From Clostridia bacterium (GTDB lineage Bacteria; Bacillota; Clostridia; Oscillospirales; Acutalibacteraceae): 64,000 nt of DNA. The notes beneath the pieces were generated by a model, which was not told the origin of the DNA, did no database searches, and was given only the letters and a program-made list of their open reading frames with translations. Both the position numbers and the translations under genes were made by a program. Positions 36,440-43,610 of this stretch are shown here, piece by piece. Numbering within the stretch: the stretch's first letter is position 1; each line of letters starts with the position of its first letter. The stretch covers positions 1 through 64,000 of the forward strand of contig JAFSGH010000009.1 in NCBI GenBank assembly GCA_017440965.1. Reading direction: 5' to 3'.

Positions 36440-37153
36440 TTACTCCGTTGCAAAGATTCCGTATTTTATACGGAGTCTTGAAAACTTTTCCGCCATAGGC
36501 TTATTTATCACAAAAAGAAGCAGTGCGGTAGTAACGCCGTGAATTATATTGAAACTTATGCCTGAAAGATATACAGCGGCGGCAGAGGATAGAGTGATAT
36601 TATTTAGAAGCATTATCACCGAGCAGCTGTCCGCAATAAAGCCGTATACGGCAAATGTAAGTATTCCTCCCGTGATACTGACAGGCAACCGTTTGTTAAA
36701 ATAAGGCTTGCCTGAGAAGATCAGTCCTGAAAAAAAGCCTACAAGTCCCATTCCCAGCATCTGAAAGGGAGTGAACATTCCCTGGCCGAATATGAAGTTT
36801 GACATAAGCATGGAAAGAGCTCCCGTAAGAAAGCCTACATTCGGACCGAAGGCTATTGCCGTTACAATGACAAGAGCCGCAGTGGGCTTTACCTGAGGAA
36901 CAAAGATCATTACGCTTCGCGATGCGACGGCAAGTGCCGTCATCATTGCTACAAGCACTATTTCCCCTGTTTTTATCCTGCGTTTTTCAAAAAAAACAAA
37001 AAAGGGGATAAGAGCGCAGATTATTACTATCAATGAGGCGGCATAATAGCTTTTGCTTTCAATGAATTTCATACAAAGAAGGATTCCGGGCGGTGCACAG
37101 AGAAGAAGCGTGATTACTGAGACGGCGATCAGCCTTGAAGGCTTTTTATGCAT
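36440..37153 (-). CDS. ECF transporter S component, probably corrinoid-specific (237 aa)
   Basis: Integral membrane protein with about seven hydrophobic segments. The region MIFVPQVKPTAALVIVTAIA followed by FGPNVGFLTGALSMLMSN is the ECF substrate-specific component pattern and resembles CbrT-like S components known to carry cobalamin. It overlaps the end of the ECF ATPase gene by 25 nt and AGGTGA precedes its ATG, so translation is coupled. Substrate assignment rests on the upstream cobalamin riboswitch and on the DUF4430 neighbours, not on direct residue evidence. Confidence 0.82.
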   Translation of the reverse strand: MHKKPSRLIAVSVITLLLCAPPGILLCMKFIESKSYYAASLIVIICALIPFFVFFEKRRIKTGEIVLVAMMTALAVASRSVMIFVPQVKPTAALVIVTAIAFGPNVGFLTGALSMLMSNFIFGQGMFTPFQMLGMGLVGFFSGLIFSGKPYFNKRLPVSITGGILTFAVYGFIADSCSVIMLLNNITLSSAAAVYLSGISFNIIHGVTTALLLFVINKPMAEKFSRLRIKYGIFATE

Positions 37154-38799
37154 AGGCTGATCACCTCGCTTTCCGTTACAGCCTCGGGGAAGTGATCTCT
37201 TGCTATCTTATTTGCATTTGTAGTATAGAAGAAATTACTTGCAAAGAACTCATCCTTCGGTGCAATGTATGCACACGTTCCGTCAAAGACCATTGCACAC
37301 ATATCTGCGTATTCGGCGGTAAACTCCGTATCGTGGGATACCTGAATAACGGTGACACCGGAAGAGCACAGCTCTTTTATTATTTTTGCAAACTGCCTCT
37401 TAAAAACTGAGTCCATTCCCTTTGTGGGCTCGTCCATAAATATAATTTCAGGCTCCTTGAGAAGAACGATACAAAGAGCTGCTCTTTGCAGTTCGCCGCC
37501 GCTGAGATCGTACGGGTGGCGGCCGCAGAGGTGAGATATCTCAGTCAGCTGAGTTATCTCCTCAAGCCTTTTCCTTTTATCCTCTTTTGAAAGCTTCAGG
37601 CAGCTTGCGGCTGCCTCAAGGTCCTCAAGAAGTGTGTTCCCGGAAAACAGACTTTCGGGATTCTGCGGCAGTACGGCAACCGTGCCGTTATAAAGCTCTG
37701 AGGCCTTATATTTTCTTATATCCTTGCCGTTGATAATTACCTTTCCGCTTTTGCAGGGAAGAAGTCCGCTGATAACTCCGATGGCTGTTGACTTTCCCGC
37801 GGCATTTGCACCGAGAAGCGTAAAAAACGAGCCGACGGGTACCTTTAGTGAGAAATTGTTGAGTACAAACTGCTGTCTGTCATAGGAAAAATAAAGATTT
37901 TTTGCTTCTATTGCATATTTTTCCGAATTTCCGGAGGGGGATTTTTTTTCGCCGCGGTATATGACTTTGTTTTTAAGAATGTCATTAAGCCTTTTTCTTG
38001 CTTCTCCTACAGTAAGCGGCAGCTCCCCGTCTGCGTGAAGAGCAGAAAATATCCTCATAGGGGCGGGCATTGACAGATTTATAAATTCATTTTCGGAGAA
38101 AAGCCTTGTGTCAAGCTTCCGGGGGCTTGTGTCTGCAATTATACCGCCATCCTCAAGCACAATAAGTCTGTCTGCCATAGGAATTACATTCTGAAGACGG
38201 TGCTCGGTCATAATGACCGTGATCCCGTTTTCTCTGCACATTTTGTGTGCGGCACTGAGTAAGCTTTCTGCCGATACGGGATCAAGCTGTGAGGCAGGCT
38301 CATCAAATATAACGGTCTTAGGATGCATAGCGAGTATGCTTGCAAGGCAGACCATCTGCTTTTTTCCGCCCGAAAGCTCACTTATTTTTTTGTCGAGTAT
38401 GCTTTCAAGGGAAAAATATGCAGCTATCTCTGCTATGCGAAGTCTTATTGTCTTGCTGTCAAGGCCGAGATTTTCAAGACCGAAGGCAAGCTCTGTGCGA
38501 ACAGAGTGCGTTACGGTCTGGTATTGGGTATTCTGAAGAAGATATCCGATCTTCTCTGCGGAAGCTCTCCGTGAGAAATCCTTTTCGCTTTGTCCGAAAA
38601 AAACGATTTCTCCTTCCTTTTTTCCGCGGGGAGAAAGCTCGGGTTTCAGCATTCTCAGAAGCGTGCTTTTTCCGCTGCCCGATCTTCCGCAGATAACGGT
38701 AAATTCACCGTTATTTATCTTCAGATCAATATTTTTCAGTGCAGGCTTTTCTTCATTGGGATAATAAAAGCTGAGGCCTCTTATTTCAAAATCGACCAT
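37129..38799 (-). CDS. ECF transporter ATPase, two fused ABC domains (556 aa)
   Basis: Energy-coupling ATPase with EcfA1 and EcfA2 halves in one chain. First domain: Walker A GRSGSGKST at 38-46, signature LSGGKKQM, Walker B TVIFDEP. Second domain: Walker A GANAAGKST at 330-338, signature LSGGELQRAAL, Walker B IIFMDEP. Separate A1 and A2 genes are more usual; fusions occur in Clostridia. It overlaps the T gene by 19 nt and has a GGAGG site. Powers uptake together with the adjacent T and S components. Confidence 0.92.
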   Translation of the reverse strand: MVDFEIRGLSFYYPNEEKPALKNIDLKINNGEFTVICGRSGSGKSTLLRMLKPELSPRGKKEGEIVFFGQSEKDFSRRASAEKIGYLLQNTQYQTVTHSVRTELAFGLENLGLDSKTIRLRIAEIAAYFSLESILDKKISELSGGKKQMVCLASILAMHPKTVIFDEPASQLDPVSAESLLSAAHKMCRENGITVIMTEHRLQNVIPMADRLIVLEDGGIIADTSPRKLDTRLFSENEFINLSMPAPMRIFSALHADGELPLTVGEARKRLNDILKNKVIYRGEKKSPSGNSEKYAIEAKNLYFSYDRQQFVLNNFSLKVPVGSFFTLLGANAAGKSTAIGVISGLLPCKSGKVIINGKDIRKYKASELYNGTVAVLPQNPESLFSGNTLLEDLEAAASCLKLSKEDKRKRLEEITQLTEISHLCGRHPYDLSGGELQRAALCIVLLKEPEIIFMDEPTKGMDSVFKRQFAKIIKELCSSGVTVIQVSHDTEFTAEYADMCAMVFDGTCAYIAPKDEFFASNFFYTTNANKIARDHFPEAVTESEVISLCIKSLQG

Positions 38800-39656
38800 T
38801 TTCTTTCCTCCAGGATGTCATAGATAAACGGAAACAGCATTATTGCCGTAAAAAACAAGGATGAGACAATACCCGTTACAGAGGGAAGGGGTATTGATAT
38901 TACGGGATCATAGCTTGCCGTAAGCTCATTCTTTGTAAGAACAAATACGATTGCCCCTGAAATTACAAGGCAGCTGAGCATTATGTCCCTTACGGTGAAA
39001 GCATATGAATTAAAGGAGGTTCTGCCCTTTAGCCCGTAGCCTCTTGCACGCATTGAATCTGCTGTATCAATGCCTCTTTCAAGAGTCCAGGAAACGAGTA
39101 TCGACAGTCTTTTCGCAGAGCTTTTCAGCCGTGACATAATACTGTCGGAGGCGCTCAGTGCACCGATGCCCTTCTGAGCATCCGATATTTTTTCAGCCTG
39201 CTCGCTTATAAGAGGGATAAAGCGGAGAGACATAGATATGACAAGGGCGGTTTTCGGAGAAAAACGGCCGAAAAGGAAAAGTATACGGTCATTTGTCAGC
39301 ACTTCATTAAGGCTCATCAGCCATATTACAGAGGACGCGGCTCTCAGAGAAAAAACGAGTCCGTAAATTACCGCCTCAAGGGTAAAATTATTTCCGTCGG
39401 GCAGTGTGAAAAGCACCGTTACTCCGAAATGGCTGAAAAGCCCGTTTATAAGGGCAGAGGCAATTATCAGAGGCAGCACGAATTTCAAGGAAAAGGATAC
39501 TGCTTTCTTGCCGCGAAGCCTTATGTCATAAAGAAATGCACATACAAGTCCCGTAATAAGACTTACGGGATGAGAAGAAGTCAGTGTGAAGGAAAGCACA
39601 AAAACATAAAATATAAGTTCACTTACGGGGTGAAGTCCCCTGAAGCCTAATTTCAT
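38781..39656 (-). CDS. ECF transporter T component (EcfT/CbiQ family, 291 aa)
   Basis: Transmembrane coupling protein with five to six hydrophobic segments. The conserved C-terminal coupling helices are visible as SMSLRFIPLISEQAEKISDA and SMRARGYGLKGRTSF, the latter containing the ARG motif that contacts the ATPases. It overlaps the propeller gene by 4 nt and the ATPase by 19 nt. Being dedicated to one S component in the same operon indicates a group I type ECF transporter. Confidence 0.92.
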   Translation of the reverse strand: MKLGFRGLHPVSELIFYVFVLSFTLTSSHPVSLITGLVCAFLYDIRLRGKKAVSFSLKFVLPLIIASALINGLFSHFGVTVLFTLPDGNNFTLEAVIYGLVFSLRAASSVIWLMSLNEVLTNDRILFLFGRFSPKTALVISMSLRFIPLISEQAEKISDAQKGIGALSASDSIMSRLKSSAKRLSILVSWTLERGIDTADSMRARGYGLKGRTSFNSYAFTVRDIMLSCLVISGAIVFVLTKNELTASYDPVISIPLPSVTGIVSSLFFTAIMLFPFIYDILEERKWSILK

Positions 39657-40999
39657 AGAAGGTCTCCTGATAAAAGCAATTCAAAAATTTTCGTTAACAG
39701 TTTTATGATGATATCCGCAATTCTCTGAAATCTGTAATCAAGGCTAAGAGTCGGGATATGCTCCTCAAGCGCAAAAATATATCCCGAATCGTTTTTGAAA
39801 TAAAGCGTTCCCGCGCTGTCCGCAGTGACGGGACTTATACAGTATTGGGCATATTCGTTTTCGGGTCTGAAGATCTCCTTTATTACGGGAGACTCGGAAT
39901 CTTTGCTGTCTTGAACGAGCATAAGAGAGCCCGAGGAGGAATTTACCGTGAAATAGATATAAATATTTCCGTTGAATTTTTCATATGCATTGCTTATTAG
40001 CATATCAGCCTGAGGATAGGCGGGTAATTGCGCCGAATAAAGCTCCTTAAGGCTGTTTTTATCAAAGATATAAAATCTTCCCTTGCCGTTGTCGGAGGAA
40101 ACGGCGTAAAGCTTATTATTGTATGAGACGGGTGTTGATGTCATCTCTCCGGCGGTTCTGACAGACTGAAGAGAATGAAGCCTTCCCAAACTGTCCGCGC
40201 GAAATTTATAGATATATCCTGCCTTTGAAGCTGTGTAAAAGCAGCCTTCCTCTGTATCTGAGGAAATTGAACAGCGTATGTCGCCCGTAACCTGAAGAGA
40301 GGAGATAAGAGCTCCGTTTTTCTTTGATAATGATAATATATGTGACGCTGCAGCTGAGCCGTCCTTGCCGTCATCCGTGCCTATAATAACGGAGCTTTCT
40401 GTAAATGCACAGCTGCTTTTGTAAAATCCGCCTACACAGGAATATGTCCATAGAGCGTCTTTTCTTTCATCCGTTCTGTTTTTGTCCGTATCCGCGGTAT
40501 CAATACAGACAAACTCGGCGGCTTCGGTCTCGCCGTTCCAGAAGCCTGTGTATATTCTTTTATCCTCATAGACAATGGGGCTTAATGCCTGACCTGCAAG
40601 AGGAGCTTCAAAATACCATAATGGGGTAAGGCTTTCTTCATCAAAAGCATAAACCTTTCCGCCGTCAAGCTGAATAAATACAGTGTTTTCAGCAATAAGA
40701 GGTGAGGAAACGGAATAGAAATTTCGTCCCTGAAGCGGCACACTTGAGATTATTTCTCCGCTGCTTTTACTGAGCTTATAAAGCGAGGCTCCTGATACCG
40801 TATATATATGGTCATTATAAACTACGGGAGGGGTGGGCGCACTGCGGTAGCCGCTGCCCATTTTTGTTGCATATTTCAGTGTAACATCATCCGTCGGCGT
40901 GGGATATGAGATGACAAGGCTACTGAATTGAGCAAAGGCAGTTGCGGAGAAGGATATTAATATCAAAGCAGCAAAAACTGCGGTAAAAAGCTTTTTCAT
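39653..40999 (-). CDS. Secreted PQQ-like beta-propeller protein, first gene of the B12 operon (448 aa)
   Basis: A signal peptide (1-23, ending AFA) precedes repeated blades of the PQQ/BamB-like type: LYKLSKSSGEII, VYAFDEESLTPLWYFEAPL, LYAVSSDNGKGRFYIFDKNS. There is no PQQ-enzyme catalytic motif that I can see, so a binding role is likely. The last 25 residues are an amphipathic aromatic/aliphatic helix (IIIKLLTKIFELLL). It is the first gene behind the cobalamin riboswitch and overlaps ecfT by 4 nt. Start ATG 40999 has GGGAG 5 nt upstream; the in-frame GTG at 41005 overlaps that site and is rejected. Possibly holds corrinoid or the DUF4430 partners; function unknown. Confidence 0.78.
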   Translation of the reverse strand: MKKLFTAVFAALILISFSATAFAQFSSLVISYPTPTDDVTLKYATKMGSGYRSAPTPPVVYNDHIYTVSGASLYKLSKSSGEIISSVPLQGRNFYSVSSPLIAENTVFIQLDGGKVYAFDEESLTPLWYFEAPLAGQALSPIVYEDKRIYTGFWNGETEAAEFVCIDTADTDKNRTDERKDALWTYSCVGGFYKSSCAFTESSVIIGTDDGKDGSAAASHILSLSKKNGALISSLQVTGDIRCSISSDTEEGCFYTASKAGYIYKFRADSLGRLHSLQSVRTAGEMTSTPVSYNNKLYAVSSDNGKGRFYIFDKNSLKELYSAQLPAYPQADMLISNAYEKFNGNIYIYFTVNSSSGSLMLVQDSKDSESPVIKEIFRPENEYAQYCISPVTADSAGTLYFKNDSGYIFALEEHIPTLSLDYRFQRIADIIIKLLTKIFELLLSGDLL

Positions 41000-41160
41000 A
41001 GGCACTCCCGTGTTGTTTTTTCGGATTTTTTCGGCAGACGGTGTGCGAAAATATCAGTTTTTGTGACGCTAAAACAGAGCATTGATCTGATATTTTTTTC
41101 AGCCGGAAGGCTTTTCACTGCTTTGAGATACTAGTATTTTCCGTGCTGAAGGCTTATCGA

Positions 41161-41197
41161 TACAAAAGAAAATGCCTTCTTCCGAACGGAAAAAGGC
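41161..41197 (-). terminator. Expression-platform terminator of the cobalamin riboswitch
   Basis: Minus-strand stem GCCTTTTTCC / GGAAGAAGGC with GTTC loop followed by ATTTTCTTTT, between aptamer and first gene. It fits transcription attenuation when B12 is bound. Confidence 0.8.
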
Positions 41198-41221
41198 AAA
41201 TTGTAAAGCAAAATAATACTC

Positions 41222-41374
41222 CCTTGGAGTAAAACCTGACTGTCACACACTCTTCCGCTTGCCCAAAAGTGATATAGGGACTTTATCGGGCAGGCATTCC
41301 GACTGACAGCTCCGGGCTGATAACGGCAATGGCGGTTGCTCAGGATTTTCACCTGTATTTCCCTGACTCCGATA
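41222..41374 (-). promoter_or_regulatory. Cobalamin (B12) riboswitch aptamer
   Basis: On the minus strand the core is in order: P1 arm GGAGT, GGGAA, CAGGTGAAAATCCTG, GAGCAACCGCCA, a GCCCGGAGCTGT segment, the B12 box AGTCGGAATGCCTGCC, and a closing ACTCC arm. This matches the conserved cobalamin element (short variant with reduced peripheral helices). It lies 220 nt upstream of the ECF/DUF4430 operon and is followed by an attenuator hairpin, so the operon should be shut off when corrinoid is plentiful. Confidence 0.9.
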
Positions 41375-41394
41375 AAATATATTCATTTTTTCTG

Positions 41395-41423
41395 ATTATA
41401 ACAGATAAAAATGCATTTGTCTA
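41395..41423 (-). promoter_or_regulatory. Promoter of the riboswitch-controlled operon
   Basis: Minus strand TAGACA, 17-nt spacer, TATAAT, about 20 nt before the aptamer. Confidence 0.7.
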
Positions 41424-41433
41424 CAGTTTTTTT

Positions 41434-42393
41434 TCAGTAAGAAAAATATTTGTAAAAGACCGGATATGAATTGAGGAACTGCTGAAGATCCTTTCTTAAG
41501 GAGCTTCCCGGATCATTTATTGTAAAGGCAGAGGGTGTAAGCTTATCCCCCGTAAAGCCCGTGATAACTATCCAGTGCTGTGAGCCGTATCTGTTTTTTG
41601 CACCGAAAAGAACGGGCTTACCGCTGCTTAAAATATCGTAAATACTTTTCAGATAGTCTGCCGAAGAGGTATGTACCTTGTAATCTGTCGGCCAGTAAAC
41701 ATTGCCTGAGGAGGAATAAGAAAGCTTTTTTGACATAGCATCGGGATATATGCTGATGCCCCTTCTGTAGGATTCGAGCATTGCAATTGAAGTAGTGGCA
41801 CAGCCTATTTTGGCAATTGTTTTTCCCGAATTTCCGATATAGACATTTGCCCATCGTGTATCGGTCTGCTTATATGAGGGAACGGCGAGACTGATGCTGT
41901 TTAACTGTGGCTCACGGAATTTTAGATATGCAGAGCTGACATATCCCGTTTTGTTGCCGTGGTAAAGTATTTTTGCCCAACCGTTTTGTTGTGAGAGCAC
42001 TGCGACAGCTTCACCCTTACTGAGACTGCCTATTATCTTATAGGCGGTCGAGTCTCCTGCTCTGACATTAAGAGCAGTGCTTTGGGTATTTACCGTTGCA
42101 CTTTTTTCAGAAACGGTTTTTATGTAGCTTTTGTGACAGTAGCCGTAGGAATAACGGGAATAACGGACGTAAAAGAAGCTTCCGTTTTCGGATACTACCG
42201 TAACAAGGCTTCCTTTGGGAAGTGATGTCTTGACAGAGGATGTGGTTGTTGCAGAGCTTCTGACATTGAGATTTCCTGAAGCGGTATTTACTATGCCTGC
42301 CCGTGGGCTCTCTGCGGCATAAGCCTTTACAGGGGCTGCAAAAAAGCCTGCAAGCAGTAAAAGAGTTAATAGAACTGAGATTATTTTTTTCAT
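41434..42393 (-). CDS. Secreted C39-like cysteine peptidase with two SH3b domains (319 aa)
   Basis: A signal peptide (1-26) is followed by two bacterial SH3 domains (about 35-95 and 100-160, each with LNVRSSA or LNVRAGD and a Gly-Tyr end) that usually bind peptidoglycan. A papain-like C39_2 domain (about 170-319) has Cys in IGCATTSIAML, His in GSQHWIVITGF and Asp in INDPG. Probably a wall-associated endopeptidase or hydrolase. Its stop lies just before the B12 operon promoter; it is monocistronic. Confidence 0.85.
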   Translation of the reverse strand: MKKIISVLLTLLLLAGFFAAPVKAYAAESPRAGIVNTASGNLNVRSSATTTSSVKTSLPKGSLVTVVSENGSFFYVRYSRYSYGYCHKSYIKTVSEKSATVNTQSTALNVRAGDSTAYKIIGSLSKGEAVAVLSQQNGWAKILYHGNKTGYVSSAYLKFREPQLNSISLAVPSYKQTDTRWANVYIGNSGKTIAKIGCATTSIAMLESYRRGISIYPDAMSKKLSYSSSGNVYWPTDYKVHTSSADYLKSIYDILSSGKPVLFGAKNRYGSQHWIVITGFTGDKLTPSAFTINDPGSSLRKDLQQFLNSYPVFYKYFSY

Positions 42394-42476
42394 CTGATCA
42401 CCTTTTTTTTAGTTTTGTGCTTAAGCATACTGAAAGTGTATCATACATTGGTGCATATGAGAATACTCCAAATACT

Positions 42477-42525
42477 GTAAAAAAGCATTCTGCTTCAAAC
42501 CACAGCCACCCGATTCGGGTGCAAA
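42477..42525 (-). repeat. C-rich intergenic repeat, degenerate copy
   Basis: Keeps the aaaaaagcattctgcttcaa head, but the C-run palindrome is replaced by cacccgattcgggtg, a different perfect stem. Confidence 0.55.
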
Positions 42526-42556
42526 AAAAACAGACACCCTCCGTAAAGAGGATGCC
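42522..42556 (-). terminator. Terminator of the EEP-family gene
   Basis: Minus-strand stem GGCATCCTC / GGAGGGTGTC with G-T wobbles, followed by TGTTTTTTTT. Confidence 0.75.
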
Positions 42557-42579
42557 TTGCTCCGGTAATTTTTATATTG

Positions 42580-43446
42580 TCAGAAGGACATATCGGCATA
42601 GATCGGATAATGGTCTGAGGAATATTTGCCGCCGTATTTTGTTCTGACTATTTTGTATTTGAAAACAGTATTTATTCTATCATTTACAAATATAAAGTCG
42701 ATAGGATCGCCCTCTTTTCCCCCGTTGTAGGCGTGGAAGGTCTTTCCGTATTCGCTTATTTCTGCCATATCCTGAGTGTCTCTCAGCCCCGTTGCGATTA
42801 TTCCGTTATAAAGATCGGTGTTCTTTTTAAGATTGAAGTCACCCGTAAGCACCGTAGGCATTGAGAAGGAAAGAGCAAATTCGCTGACCATTTTTGATCC
42901 GTTTACCCGTGCAAGCTCTCCCTCGTGGTCAAGATGGGTGTTTACATGTGCGTATCTTTCACCTGTATTTTTGTTTTCAAGAATCACCCAGGTGCATATT
43001 CTTCTGCAGACAGCATCCCAGCCGAAGGACACCTCATCGGGAGTTTCCGATACCCAGAAGGTGCCGCTGTCTATGAGCTTATATTTATCCTTTCTGTAAA
43101 GCACGGCAGACATTTCTCCGCAGTCCTTACTCTTGTCTCCCGTGTCTCTGCCGACACCGATAAATTCATATTCGGGCAGAAAAGCTTTAATTGTAAGATA
43201 CCACTGATAGGTGCATTCCTGAATACCGACAGAATCAGGCATATTATCTCCGATAAGCTGAGGCACTATTCTGAAACGGTCTTCATATTCGCCGTATCTT
43301 ACATTGTATGACATAATTCTTACGGTTTCTTCGTCGGTGATATCATATCTTGAGGCTCTTTCAGGGGTGTTGCCGAAGGCAATAACATTGATAAATGTCA
43401 TCGCGATGATAAAATAATTCAGTATCATCTGAAAAAAGCTCATCAT
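42580..43446 (-). CDS. Endonuclease/exonuclease/phosphatase family hydrolase, membrane-anchored (288 aa)
   Basis: An N-terminal hydrophobic helix (about 3-25) precedes an EEP (DNase I-like) fold: MSYNVRYGE, IGIQEC-type VGIQECTYQ with metal-binding Glu, HVNTHLDHEG, LTGDFNLKKN, DPIDFIFVN and the final SSDHYPIYADM with catalytic His. The family cleaves phosphodiester or phosphomonoester bonds (nucleases, sphingomyelinase- or inositol-phosphatase-like). It is probably extracytoplasmic and attached by the N-terminal helix. AAGGAG precedes the start. The substrate is unknown. Confidence 0.85.
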   Translation of the reverse strand: MMSFFQMILNYFIIAMTFINVIAFGNTPERASRYDITDEETVRIMSYNVRYGEYEDRFRIVPQLIGDNMPDSVGIQECTYQWYLTIKAFLPEYEFIGVGRDTGDKSKDCGEMSAVLYRKDKYKLIDSGTFWVSETPDEVSFGWDAVCRRICTWVILENKNTGERYAHVNTHLDHEGELARVNGSKMVSEFALSFSMPTVLTGDFNLKKNTDLYNGIIATGLRDTQDMAEISEYGKTFHAYNGGKEGDPIDFIFVNDRINTVFKYKIVRTKYGGKYSSDHYPIYADMSF

Positions 43447-43610
43447 AATGTGACACTCCTTAAATCATTTTCTGATTATAATATAAGTTCAACAAGATAT
43501 AAAAATCAACAAAAACAAGGAAATTTTACACATAAAGGCAAAATTTTGTCTACTTTGTGATTTCTGAGGTGTGATTTTTGTGTGAAATGATGATTGAGTT
43601 AATTTCTTGT

